A stretch of 44,659 nt of DNA, taken from the IMG/VR virus record IMGVR_UViG_3300034190_001954, positions 1 through 44,659 of that record; one strand, given 5' to 3'. The DNA is from a virus. The notes beneath the pieces are model-generated. The model was not told the origin of the DNA, did no database searches, and worked only from the letters and a program-made list of their open reading frames with translations. A program made the translations under genes and the position numbers. Each line of letters begins with the position of its first letter. Position 1 is the stretch's first letter. Below are positions 14,683 through 21,145 of the stretch, one piece after another.

Positions 14683-14697
14683 CTCGGAGATGAATGC

Positions 14698-15072
14698 TCA
14701 GTCTTCTCTGTCTTCTTTGTCACGACGCATCAGGATGTCGCCCTCCTCGTCCTCGTCGCGCATCCTCCGATCATACTCGGATTCCTCGGACGGCGCATAC
14801 TCCTCAACGTCCTCCCACCAGTGTTCCGCGATCTCGTGGAAGTCCACGCTGTCGAGGGCGATACGGTCGGTGCAGCCACTGACAATCAGGAGGTGCTTGC
14901 TCAAACGCTCCAGCTCCTCACCGAGAACGGTGACGCCAGAGCCCTGCTCCGCAACGCACCTGCAAATCTCCATGCGAGTCTTGTACGAGAGTTCGGTGTT
15001 GTCCACCCAGAGGGCGAACGCCCATGTGTCCCGGTTGGTCCACCCGTTGTATTCGCGGTCGTTGTCAGTCAT
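14698..15072 (-). CDS. DUF7249-type protein (YNGWTNRDTW), 124 aa
   Basis: About 124 aa from ATG 15072 (AAGGAG site). The N-terminus EYNGWTNRDTWAFALWVDN is a recognisable motif of a small phage family that I recall as DUF7249 (the number is from memory); function is not known. The C-terminal third is very acidic and Arg-rich (DEDEEGDILMRRDKEDRED). It overlaps the stop of the 89-aa gene by 8 nt, so translation is probably coupled. Confidence 0.7.
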   Translation of the reverse strand: MTDNDREYNGWTNRDTWAFALWVDNTELSYKTRMEICRCVAEQGSGVTVLGEELERLSKHLLIVSGCTDRIALDSVDFHEIAEHWWEDVEEYAPSEESEYDRRMRDEDEEGDILMRRDKEDRED

Positions 15073-15334
15073 TGTTATCTCCTTCTTCGAAGTTGTTGAA
15101 ATACCTGACGTACTGCTTGTGCAGAACTTCAAGGTACGCTGCCATCCTCGGGTCGTCTTCCCCACCGAGATGCCGACGGAGAAGTATGTCCGTCCATGCA
15201 AACAACTGGCACGCCACGCTGTGTTCGCCATCAAGCTCGGTGTCGATCTTGCCGTGCATGATGCCAGCTGCCAGCAGGTGGGTGTGAAGCACCAGCTCAC
15301 GAAACTCTTCTTCAGTGATGGTCACGTCAGTCAT
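15065..15334 (-). CDS. hypothetical protein, 89 aa
   Basis: About 89 aa from ATG 15334 (MTDVTITEEEFREL) with AAGGAG 6 nt upstream. Helical and acidic at the end (FNNFEEGDNND). Its last codons contain the ribosome binding site of the next gene. No family is recognised. Confidence 0.6.
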   Translation of the reverse strand: MTDVTITEEEFRELVLHTHLLAAGIMHGKIDTELDGEHSVACQLFAWTDILLRRHLGGEDDPRMAAYLEVLHKQYVRYFNNFEEGDNND

Positions 15335-15345
15335 TGTCATCTCCT

Positions 15346-15525
15346 TCAGGGACTGTCGGTTGCAAGTGCAACAAAGGTGCGAGAGTCGTAAGCGCTGTGT
15401 TCGTGGGCCATGCAATCGAGAGCGTCTGCAAACTCCCATGCAATCCTGTCACGCTGTTCCGCAGCGCACAGACTTGGGTCGAGGTCGAGGTCGCGGATGA
15501 TCTCTGCGATCTGTTCGTGGTTCAT
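15346..15525 (-). CDS. hypothetical protein, 59 aa
   Basis: About 59 aa from ATG 15525 (MNHEQIAEIIRDLDLDP). Helical, with two Cys. The start overlaps the stop of the acidic 137-aa gene in an ATGA, with GAGGAGG as the ribosome site. No family is recognised. Confidence 0.55.
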   Translation of the reverse strand: MNHEQIAEIIRDLDLDPSLCAAEQRDRIAWEFADALDCMAHEHSAYDSRTFVALATDSP

Positions 15526-15935
15526 TCGGTTTCCTCCTCTTCGGTGTCCTCTTCGGTGTCGTCGTCGTCGTCGTCGTTCTCTGCGTCGTTCTCTTTGAGT
15601 TCGTCGCTCTCGTCGGTCACATCGTCCTGCCACTGGTCGTACTCGTCCTGCACGGCGTCCTGCACACTGTCAGCGATGAACTCGTCGCGGAACTTGTTCA
15701 GGTAGTCAGTGACCATGTTCTCGATGTCGTCGTGAATGGCATCGCTGACCGCCTCGATTGCAGCATCTCTTGCGCTATCGAAGTTGTGCGAGTCTGCAAA
15801 CGTAGGAGCCTCAACGTCGGGGTGCAGGTCGTCCGGCGTGCCGAAAGTTTCCGTGACGTGGCTAACGACCTCTTCGAAAAGCGAGCTGTTGTCGAGCCAG
15901 TCTTCGGCTGCGGATTGGATGTCGAAGGTATACAT
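15522..15935 (-). CDS. acidic protein, 137 aa
   Basis: About 137 aa from ATG 15935 (MYTFDIQSAAEDWLDNS) with the recurring hairpin ribosome site upstream (15944-15954). It is acidic throughout, ending in a long Asp/Glu run (about residues 113-137). Such tails can bind basic proteins or mimic DNA; that is inference. No family is recognised. Confidence 0.6.
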   Translation of the reverse strand: MYTFDIQSAAEDWLDNSSLFEEVVSHVTETFGTPDDLHPDVEAPTFADSHNFDSARDAAIEAVSDAIHDDIENMVTDYLNKFRDEFIADSVQDAVQDEYDQWQDDVTDESDELKENDAENDDDDDDTEEDTEEEETE

Positions 15936-15943
15936 GGGTGTGG

Positions 15944-15954
15944 TCCTTTCAGGA
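15944..15954 (-). promoter_or_regulatory. leader hairpin (weak copy) of the 137-aa gene
   Basis: CCTGAAAGG core; TCCT/AGGA pairing (4 bp) around a GAA loop, with the ribosome site in the right arm. Confidence 0.45.
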
Positions 15955-16125
15955 GTTGGTGGTGATGCTGGGACAGATGGTGATGCTGGGGCTGATGTCA
16001 CTGAGTGACGCGCCGTCGGTCAGGTCCCCAAGCTGCTGGGGTGTGACGAATGCGATGGTGCATCCGTCGAGTGTGTCGTGGGTTTCGCCGTCGGACATGA
16101 CGACGATGGGGATGAGGGTCTGCAT
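15949..16125 (-). CDS. hypothetical protein, 58 aa
   Basis: About 58 aa from ATG 16125 (MQTLIPIVVMSDGETHD), preceded by GAAAGGA in a leader that has lost the hairpin. It is likely driven by the TTGACA promoter at 16173-16201. No family is recognised. Confidence 0.55.
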   Translation of the reverse strand: MQTLIPIVVMSDGETHDTLDGCTIAFVTPQQLGDLTDGASLSDISPSITICPSITTNS

Positions 16126-16172
16126 GGCTGTGTCCTTTCGTTGGGGCGGCAACTCGCCACCGATGTCCAGCC

Positions 16173-16201
16173 AATCTATCGGCACTGGTCAGGCTTGTCA
16201 A
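16173..16201 (-). promoter_or_regulatory. sigma-70-like promoter
   Basis: Minus strand TTGACA (16201-16196), 17-bp spacer, TAGATT (16178-16173). It sits just downstream of a terminator and upstream of the 58-aa gene. Confidence 0.65.
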
Positions 16202-16213
16202 CAGGGAAAGTAG

Positions 16214-16240
16214 AAAAAACTTCACCCCCCCGAAGGGGGG
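16214..16240 (-). terminator. UUCG-loop terminator after the VWA-like gene
   Basis: Six C-G pairs (16235-16240 with 16225-16230) closed by TTCG on the minus strand, then GTGAAG and six T (16219-16214). Confidence 0.85.
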
Positions 16241-16258
16241 ATTTCCGGGATTCCGGAT

Positions 16259-17164
16259 TCAGGCAGCCTCGGCGGCCTCGATCGAACGGCTCACGGCTGC
16301 ACAGGCTGCGGTCAGGGACGTGTCCTTCCAGTCGATCATCACGTCGGGCTTGACGTGGTCAAGCACGGGCTTGCTTATGTCAGCGCACCGTCCGTAAGCG
16401 TGACCTTCGGCGGAGGTCTTTGCGCTGTTCTGGAATGCGTTGAGCATGACGCAGCGGAAGAAGCCAAGGTGCGCAACCGTTGCGAGGGTGCGGGAGATGG
16501 TCGTCGGCTCGTTGGCAGGCTTGACCAGCGTAAGCTGGCTGAAGTTGGCAGCACCAAACGCTGTGGTGCCGTCGCTGACGCAGTTGCCCGCCCAGATCTC
16601 GGCCTTGCCGCCTTGCTCCTCGATTTGCATGGCACTTGCAACGGCAGCAGCACCACGATAGACAAGGTTCAGCTTGTCCTCGCCAGCCGACGTAACCGGA
16701 TTGACCATGATGCGGACGATCTTGTGCGGAACTGCGGGCCGGTGCATGCGCTCCCACGGCTCGGGGTGGCGAGTCATGACCCGTTCGAGCATGAGGGTGT
16801 CGCCGTCTTCGAGGCCACGGAGACGCTTGCGGCGCGGCGCGGTGCCTTCGTGCTGCTTTGCAATCGCGGTCTGGATCTGGTCGAGGCACTCGTGCGCCCT
16901 CTCGACCATCCAATCCGGAGGATTTTCGAGCAGATCCAGCGTGGTCCGGCGGTCCCTGACCCCCAGAACCCACCGTTCGCGGCCCTTCAGGCGGTCGGCC
17001 TGCTTCACGCAGAACTGGCGGAAGTCACCCTCGTACCGAATCGTGGGGTTGCAACGAGTTGCAAACTGCTCGGGATCGTGGCAGCAGAAAGCCTGATCCA
17101 CGAGGTCCTCGATGCTGTCGAAGACAGTGAAGATGTGGTTGCGGGTGTTCATGACGTACTTCAT
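16259..17164 (-). CDS. possible degenerate VWA-like partner of the AAA+ ATPase
   Basis: A 301-aa protein from ATG 17164. The middle (about residues 149-195: VRIMVNPVTSAGEDKL, RGAAAVASAMQIEEQGGKAEIWA) has the spacing of a von Willebrand A fold, in which a helix with Arg/Ala-rich residues packs after the first strand, but the metal-binding D-x-S-x-S is not intact. In many bacteria a MoxR AAA+ ATPase is encoded beside a VWA protein, and here the ATPase gene lies 32 nt upstream. Its leader carries the same hairpin as the ATPase gene. The call is pattern-based and tentative. Confidence 0.45.
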   Translation of the reverse strand: MKYVMNTRNHIFTVFDSIEDLVDQAFCCHDPEQFATRCNPTIRYEGDFRQFCVKQADRLKGRERWVLGVRDRRTTLDLLENPPDWMVERAHECLDQIQTAIAKQHEGTAPRRKRLRGLEDGDTLMLERVMTRHPEPWERMHRPAVPHKIVRIMVNPVTSAGEDKLNLVYRGAAAVASAMQIEEQGGKAEIWAGNCVSDGTTAFGAANFSQLTLVKPANEPTTISRTLATVAHLGFFRCVMLNAFQNSAKTSAEGHAYGRCADISKPVLDHVKPDVMIDWKDTSLTAACAAVSRSIEAAEAA

Positions 17165-17170
17165 GGCGTG

Positions 17171-17183
17171 ATCCTTTCAGGAT
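17171..17183 (-). promoter_or_regulatory. leader hairpin of the VWA-like gene
   Basis: ATCCTGAAAGGAT: 5-bp stem, GAA loop. The terminal pair is A-T rather than G-C, matching on both sides. Confidence 0.6.
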
Positions 17184-17196
17184 GCGGGTGGTGAAG

Positions 17197-18396
17197 TCAG
17201 AGCCCGGCCTGCTTGCGGTGGGCTTCGGACCAGTCAACGGTCAGGCGGGACAGGACGGTTTCCGGCTCGGTTCCGGTCGCTGCCAGCTTCGCTGCTGCAA
17301 CGATCGAACGAGTGCCGACGACGTAGGGGGCACGCTCTCGCTTGATCCACGACCGGAGGTCGGAGATGGCGCTCCGCAACCGGGAGCGAACTTCGGAGTC
17401 GCTGACGGTCTGCCAGATCGAGTCTTCGATCTGTTCGGAGTAGTCAACGTGGAACTTGGCACCGGTGAACCGGTCGAGGGTGGCAGCGTCGAGAGGACTT
17501 CGTCCGGTGTACTGCCGGTCGGCACCGTAGCCCCATGTGTTCGTGGCAGCGACGAAGACGAAGTCGTCGTGGCGCTTCAACGTCTCTTCGGAGACGGGGT
17601 TGTGGAGGAAGCCATTTGCAAGGGCCGAGTTGATGAGGGTCAGCAGATTGGGATCTGCTGCGTCGAACTCGTCAGCGAGGAAGACACCACCTCCGGTGAA
17701 CAGGTCAACAAACTGCGTGGACCGATAGGTCCACTCACCGCTGACCGACGGCATGATCCGACCGGTGAAGACGGACTCAGAGAGTCCCGCCGTGCAACTG
17801 ACGGATCCGAAGGGGAGGCTGAGGGACTCAGCAAGCTGACCGGCAAGGGTGGTCTTCCCGGTGCCAGCAGGGCCACAGAGCAGGAGGTTGGCAAAGCCAG
17901 CGGAGACGGCGCCGACAAGGTCGGGAAGGACTTCGTGGGTCACGTCGTCGATAGTGACGGAGTCACGATCGGGGAAGTTGAACTGCACGGGCTTGCAACC
18001 GGAGGTTGCACCGAGCTTGCTGATGGTGTCAGCCATGCTCTCTTCGAGAGCAGAGATGCGGTCACCGACGACGGAGTCGATGGTGGTGGTGATTGCGTCA
18101 GCAATCGGGCTGCCGGTGGTCACGGGCTTCTCCTTCGGAGCAGGGGGTGAAGGCACCTTTGGTGCCGGAGGGGTGGACGGCACCTTCGGTGCAGGGGGGG
18201 TGGTGCTGCCGAAGGCAGCGTTGCGGATGTCTGCAACCGTGCTTCCAGCGAGGGTGGCTTTGTCGAGGACAGCCTCACACTGTGCTGCACGGAGGCCATT
18301 GGCCTCCGCAGCGGACAAGGCTTCCCGGAGGATCGGGTCCTCCTTACGGAGACGGCGGATTCTGCTCCGCAGATTGGCGGTGCGATTGACTGGCAT
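17197..18396 (-). CDS. MoxR-type AAA+ ATPase (AAA_5)
   Basis: About 399 aa from ATG 18396, the start placed by the leader hairpin (18404-18416). The N-terminus (1-60) is helical. A Pro-Ala-Pro-Lys-Val repeat linker spans about residues 67-90. The AAA+ core has Walker A GPAGTGKT (175-182), Walker B GVFLADEFD (D242, E243), sensor 1 in ATNTWG (N286) and an arginine finger candidate near LDRF (R309). MoxR-type ATPases are chaperone-like and often work with VWA proteins to insert cofactors or assemble complexes. The next gene may encode that partner. Confidence 0.85.
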   Translation of the reverse strand: MPVNRTANLRSRIRRLRKEDPILREALSAAEANGLRAAQCEAVLDKATLAGSTVADIRNAAFGSTTPPAPKVPSTPPAPKVPSPPAPKEKPVTTGSPIADAITTTIDSVVGDRISALEESMADTISKLGATSGCKPVQFNFPDRDSVTIDDVTHEVLPDLVGAVSAGFANLLLCGPAGTGKTTLAGQLAESLSLPFGSVSCTAGLSESVFTGRIMPSVSGEWTYRSTQFVDLFTGGGVFLADEFDAADPNLLTLINSALANGFLHNPVSEETLKRHDDFVFVAATNTWGYGADRQYTGRSPLDAATLDRFTGAKFHVDYSEQIEDSIWQTVSDSEVRSRLRSAISDLRSWIKRERAPYVVGTRSIVAAAKLAATGTEPETVLSRLTVDWSEAHRKQAGL

Positions 18397-18403
18397 GGCT
18401 GGG

Positions 18404-18416
18404 GTCCTTTCAGGAC
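18404..18416 (-). promoter_or_regulatory. leader hairpin of the AAA+ gene
   Basis: GTCCTGAAAGGAC: perfect 5-bp stem with GAA loop, 7 nt before ATG 18396; the ribosome site AAAGGA is in the stem and loop. Confidence 0.65.
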
Positions 18417-18459
18417 AGGGGGTGATGGGTGGCGGTCTGGTTGCCGCCGATGCCACTAC

Positions 18460-18487
18460 AAAGTAGCAGGGCTGCAAACTCTGTCAA
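18460..18487 (-). promoter_or_regulatory. sigma-70-like promoter for the AAA+ gene
   Basis: TTGACA (18487-18482), 16-bp spacer, TACTTT (18465-18460). It sits between a UUCG terminator and the AAA+ leader. The -10 is weak. Confidence 0.5.
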
Positions 18488-18498
18488 TGGCAAACTGC

Positions 18499-18529
18499 AA
18501 AAAATAGTTGACACCCCCCGAAGGGGGTG
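18499..18529 (-). terminator. UUCG-loop terminator after the 90-aa gene
   Basis: 7-bp stem (18523-18529 with 18512-18518) with TTCG loop on the minus strand, then TCAACTA and six T (18504-18499). Confidence 0.85.
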
Positions 18530-18548
18530 AAAACCTGAAAATGGCGGC

Positions 18549-18821
18549 TCAATCGGGCAGTGCGTCCCATGTGACCCGGAGGTAGAGAGGCGGATCCTGC
18601 AAGCTGTGATGCAACCCCAAGCGATCGGGGTGATTCGGGTCGAATGAAACGCGCCAAATCACCGCGTCATCATCGAAGAAGTTTTCGGCACCGTTACACT
18701 CCATCGACCCGGCGGGTCCGATGAAGGTTTCGATGAACTGCTCTGCATCCTTGCGGAGCAAGGGGGTGGCATCACTGGAATCGGTGACCCAGCGGAAGCT
18801 GGGGATGCGGGGGGTATTCAT
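18549..18821 (-). CDS. hypothetical protein, 90 aa
   Basis: About 90 aa from ATG 18821 (MNTPRIPSFRWVTDSSD), started by the leader hairpin (18830-18842). It has mixed charge and beta-like segments (AVIWRVSFDPNH, LYLRVTWDALPD). It ends 20 nt before a UUCG terminator, so it forms a single-gene unit. No family is recognised. Confidence 0.55.
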   Translation of the reverse strand: MNTPRIPSFRWVTDSSDATPLLRKDAEQFIETFIGPAGSMECNGAENFFDDDAVIWRVSFDPNHPDRLGLHHSLQDPPLYLRVTWDALPD

Positions 18822-18829
18822 GGCGGGTG

Positions 18830-18842
18830 GTCCTTTCGGGAC
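18830..18842 (-). promoter_or_regulatory. leader hairpin of the 90-aa gene
   Basis: GTCCCGAAAGGAC: same leader as elsewhere, with a C-A mismatch next to the loop leaving 4 bp. Confidence 0.5.
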
Positions 18843-18897
18843 TGTGGGTGATGAAGGGGGGCGGCACCGTGCCACCCCCCCTTCGGGGGTCAGTGAG

Positions 18898-19263
18898 TCA
18901 GCCACCGAAGGTGGCAAGGCGGCAGTCGTACCAGTCGTGGAGGCTGCCAAGTGTGTTCCACACTTCGTCGGCATCGATCAAGGACAAGTCCTTGTCTTCC
19001 AGTTCCGTCTCTCCTCTGAGGAGGAGAACGTAGAGGTCCTGCAAGATCCAAAGGATCTTGTCGGAGCCGATCGGCGTCCCACCTTCGGTGTGGCTGATCT
19101 CGATCTCGGCGCGGAGTGCATCCTTGATGCACCGTGTGAGATCGTCGAAGCTGAGGAGTTCCCTCTCCCACAGGAGAGGGAGCGAGTAGAATCGAGTCAC
19201 GGCCCGAAGCTGCGCTTCGGAGTCAGTGATGTCGAGGTCGGCAAGGCGGTCAAGGTATCCCAT
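18898..19263 (-). CDS. hypothetical protein, 121 aa
   Basis: About 121 aa from ATG 19263 (MGYLDRLADLDITDSE), placed by the leader hairpin (19272-19284); a longer frame to 19311 is possible but has no ribosome site. Helical and acidic, ending in a Cys-containing segment (DWYDCRLATFGG). No family is recognised. Confidence 0.55.
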   Translation of the reverse strand: MGYLDRLADLDITDSEAQLRAVTRFYSLPLLWERELLSFDDLTRCIKDALRAEIEISHTEGGTPIGSDKILWILQDLYVLLLRGETELEDKDLSLIDADEVWNTLGSLHDWYDCRLATFGG

Positions 19264-19271
19264 GGCGTGTG

Positions 19272-19284
19272 GTCCTTTCAGGAC
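19272..19284 (-). promoter_or_regulatory. leader hairpin of the 121-aa gene
   Basis: GTCCTGAAAGGAC, identical to the AAA+ leader hairpin, followed by CACACGCC and ATG; preceded by CATCACCCACA. Confidence 0.6.
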
Positions 19285-19322
19285 TGTGGGTGATGGTGAA
19301 TGAGCGGGCAACTGTGCCCTGC

Positions 19323-19610
19323 TCAGGAGGCGATGGCTTCCAAGATGGCCGCCGTGCCCCCCAGAGGGGGGTTCTCGGCCATCCGGTTGAAGAAGCTGAC
19401 CAGAGTCCGAATCTCCGATTCGGGCAGCTCACTGTCAGAGACAGTGAAGTGACGCATGACGAACCTCCGGACCGTGGTCCGGGTCCAGCTCCTAGAGCTG
19501 GCTCGCATGTTTTCCGACTGCCGGAAAAATGCCCTGCTGATCTCCAGATCAGAGGTCAGGTTGACGGAGACGATCCATGCCGCTCTGCGGCAGTGAACTT
19601 GCCTTCTCAT
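19323..19610 (-). CDS. hypothetical basic protein, 95 aa
   Basis: A 95-aa protein starting MRRQVHCRRAAWIVSVN. The first half is Arg-rich (12 Arg in about 50 residues), the second is helical and mixed. No family is recognised. It is the first gene of the leftward early region, next to the divergent control region, and uses the leader hairpin (19617-19629). Confidence 0.55.
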   Translation of the reverse strand: MRRQVHCRRAAWIVSVNLTSDLEISRAFFRQSENMRASSRSWTRTTVRRFVMRHFTVSDSELPESEIRTLVSFFNRMAENPPLGGTAAILEAIAS

Positions 19611-19616
19611 GGCGTG

Positions 19617-19629
19617 ATCCTTTCAGGAT
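19617..19629 (-). promoter_or_regulatory. leader hairpin of the 95-aa gene
   Basis: ATCCTGAAAGGAT, with an A-T closing pair instead of G-C; the match is compensated on both arms, as at 17171-17183. Confidence 0.6.
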
Positions 19630-19987
19630 TCATGGGTGATGACCGAGTCAGCCAACGGCGACCAGCTCGGCCCAATCACCATCGGTTCCGGCCACCCCGG
19701 AGGTCAAGCGAAAAGTTTGCAAATGGCCCCGTACCCCGTAGGGGTAGATTTTCGAAAATGGCCCCCTACGCTACGGGCAACCGTGCGCTGCCTGCTCCGT
19801 CAGGGCAGAGCCCGGTACGCACCGAGCTACGCTCCGTATGTCAGGGCTCCGCCCCGTATGGGTCAGGACGTAGTCCGGCACGCATGATGCCATCGAAGAT
19901 GGCCGATTGGGTTGAGGTGAGGGGGGGCTAGGTCAATCCCCTATGGGGATTCAACGTGCGCACACGCGAGGCAGTCCATCCCCAGAG

Positions 19988-20121
19988 TCACAGCTACGCT
20001 GTGCAGGTTTCCGGAACTCCGGAAAGTCACAGCTACGCTGTGGGGGTGGCGGTGTCAGGGTCCGGTCACAGCTATGCTGTGGGGTAGGGCTTGCAGCTTG
20101 CAAGGGCACAGCTATGCTGTG
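19988..20121. repeat. four phased dyads, TCACAGCTAYGCTGTG
   Basis: The core CACAGC-N3-GCTGTG occurs at 19989-20003, 20028-20042, 20067-20081 and 20107-20121. The starts are 39, 39 and 40 bp apart. The central three bases are TAC in the first two copies and TAT in the last two. Each is a perfect 6-bp dyad, suited to a dimeric DNA-binding protein. Flanks share little, so these are protein-binding sites or iterons rather than a long duplicated unit. Confidence 0.75.
20090..20104. repeat. inverted repeat CTTGCA-N3-TGCAAG
   Basis: Perfect 6-bp arms with a 3-bp spacer, just before the fourth dyad. Confidence 0.55.
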
Positions 20122-20137
20122 AGGGTGCTGGTCCTTG

Positions 20138-20159
20138 GTTTGCAAGTATCCTTGCAAAC
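20138..20159. repeat. 9-bp inverted repeat with TTGCAA core
   Basis: Arms GTTTGCAAG and CTTGCAAAC separated by TATC; perfect 9-bp match. Confidence 0.6.
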
Positions 20160-20170
20160 TGCGCGCAGGA

Positions 20171-20189
20171 GTAAAGCTAAAAGCTTTAC
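20171..20189. repeat. 8-bp inverted repeat GTAAAGCT / AGCTTTAC
   Basis: Perfect 8-bp arms with a 3-bp A spacer, a short distance upstream of the rightward operon. Confidence 0.55.
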
Positions 20190-20253
20190 CGCGCCCCCCC
20201 GTGCGGTTTCTGCAATTAGATATAACCCTCAAATCTAAGTACTGGAATGACTT

Positions 20254-20904
20254 GTGGTATTTATCCCCCCCCATCTTTACGAGAAGCGCGTTTCCAAGTC
20301 ACTGTTGCGGGATTGGTTGACGGAGCATGGGCATTGGTCCCGTTTCGTTGAGATCCGGGAGATGATTAAGAAGCAGGGAGTGGAGGCGTCAGAGGCGTGG
20401 GGAGCGGCGGCTATGACGCTTGAGATGGAGTTGGGGAATGGGGAGTCAGGATCGGCTGAAGAGCCTGTGAAGGCTTCTGCGGCCCCTGTGGTGCCTGTTA
20501 GGGCTTTGTCCGGTGACATCAGTGAGGACAAGGTTGAGAAGGGCGTGTTTTTGGGGAAGGGGTGTTCGACGCCTGAGACGGTTGAGTGGGTGGCGGCGAA
20601 TGTGATGGTTGAGGATGTGGCGGCGGAGGATGCTCCGAGTCCTGAGGCATGGGGGATGTTGTGCTGGGCACGGAGGTCGAATACGAATGAGGCTCAGTTC
20701 TGGGGTCAGATTTACACTAAGCTGCTTCCGAGTAGGACGAGTTTGGAGGCGGATGCTCGTTACCGTGACGATGGCCGCAACGTGTTGAATCTGATTGAGG
20801 TGATGAATGAAGAGTATGGGGAGCCGAGTGACGGTGGAGGGGAACTACACGAAGATCGAGATGGAGCATCCGACTCCGGGGGAGTGGAAGGCGAAGATTC
20901 GTGA
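20254..20904 (+). CDS. probable terminase small subunit
   Basis: A 216-aa protein started at GTG 20254 (MVFIPPHLYEKRVSK); a later ATG (about 20361) is possible because no strong ribosome site precedes the GTG. It opens the packaging operon four genes before the terminase. Residues about 128-165 (PEAWGMLCWARRSNTNEAQFWGQIYTKLLP) and about 175-190 (DDGRNVLNLIEVMNE) resemble a repeated layout I have seen in small-terminase-like phage proteins with DNA-binding and oligomerisation helices. The N-terminal helix could bind DNA. Assignment is by position and pattern. Confidence 0.5.
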   Translation: MVFIPPHLYEKRVSKSLLRDWLTEHGHWSRFVEIREMIKKQGVEASEAWGAAAMTLEMELGNGESGSAEEPVKASAAPVVPVRALSGDISEDKVEKGVFLGKGCSTPETVEWVAANVMVEDVAAEDAPSPEAWGMLCWARRSNTNEAQFWGQIYTKLLPSRTSLEADARYRDDGRNVLNLIEVMNEEYGEPSDGGGELHEDRDGASDSGGVEGEDS

Positions 20905-21145
20905 GTGCCTGAACTACGTCCTCAAACATTTGGATGTCAGCTATGACCAGTTTGTTGACGGGCGTATTCGGAGTGCGAATGAGGCCCGTGAGCGGATGGC
21001 GGTGATTGTGCGCGAATCGACCCCGCATTTTATGGGTGAGGTGGATATGGCCGATTTGCTTGGTATCCCACGCAGCACGATGTACTACTCGATCCGGAAC
21101 TGGAAGCGGAAGCATGGGGAAGAAACCCCAGAGGATGACGGCTGA
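20807..21145 (+). CDS. DnaA domain IV-like HTH protein, 112 aa
   Basis: A 112-aa protein from ATG 20807 (GAGG six bases upstream). Residues about 30-100 follow the DnaA C-terminal domain plan: VSYDQFVDGRIRSANEARER as the first helices, then a loop and DMADLLGIPRSTMYYSIRNW as the helix-turn-helix that reads DnaA boxes. The rest of DnaA is absent. It overlaps the preceding gene by 98 nt and the next by 32 nt. It may bind the dyads upstream, regulate packaging genes or act in replication. Confidence 0.55.
   Translation: MKSMGSRVTVEGNYTKIEMEHPTPGEWKAKIRECLNYVLKHLDVSYDQFVDGRIRSANEARERMAVIVRESTPHFMGEVDMADLLGIPRSTMYYSIRNWKRKHGEETPEDDG

Larger units (their letters stand above)
14371..14697. other. 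327-bp gene-free segment full of hairpins; candidate ncRNA or attenuator region
   Basis: No supported ORF lies here. On the minus strand it contains a terminator-like hairpin at 14649-14682, a 13-bp stem with GCAA tetraloop (arms 14612-14624 and 14595-14607), a 9-bp stem (14545-14553 with 14523-14531), and a long-range 8-bp pair (14478-14485 with 14432-14439). The density of stable stems suggests a structured RNA or several stacked 3' ends. Confidence 0.45.
19611..20253. other. 643-bp gene-free divergent control region; candidate origin
   Basis: The leftward and rightward gene blocks diverge here. It contains the leader hairpin of the first leftward gene, palindromes TTTGCAAA (19716-19723) and TTTTCGAAAA (19749-19758) in two similar AAATGGCCCC contexts, four dyads (19988-20121) and three further inverted repeats (20090-20189). 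Small open frames on both strands look like composition artefacts. I could not identify a confident promoter for the rightward operon; TATAAC at 20221-20226 lacks a matching -35. Confidence 0.6.

Noticed and set aside
17182-18150. 322-aa rightward open frame
   Set aside because: It lies antisense to the well-supported AAA+ gene and reads as Gly/Asp-rich composition with no family features.
19269-19931. 220-aa rightward open frame in the control region
   Set aside because: It starts inside a leader hairpin, runs antisense to a leftward gene, is Arg/Pro/Ser-rich and has no ribosome site or motif.
19988-20121. CRISPR-like array
   Set aside because: The repeat is only about 15-16 bp and perfectly palindromic, there are four copies, and no cas genes lie nearby; a protein-binding array fits better.
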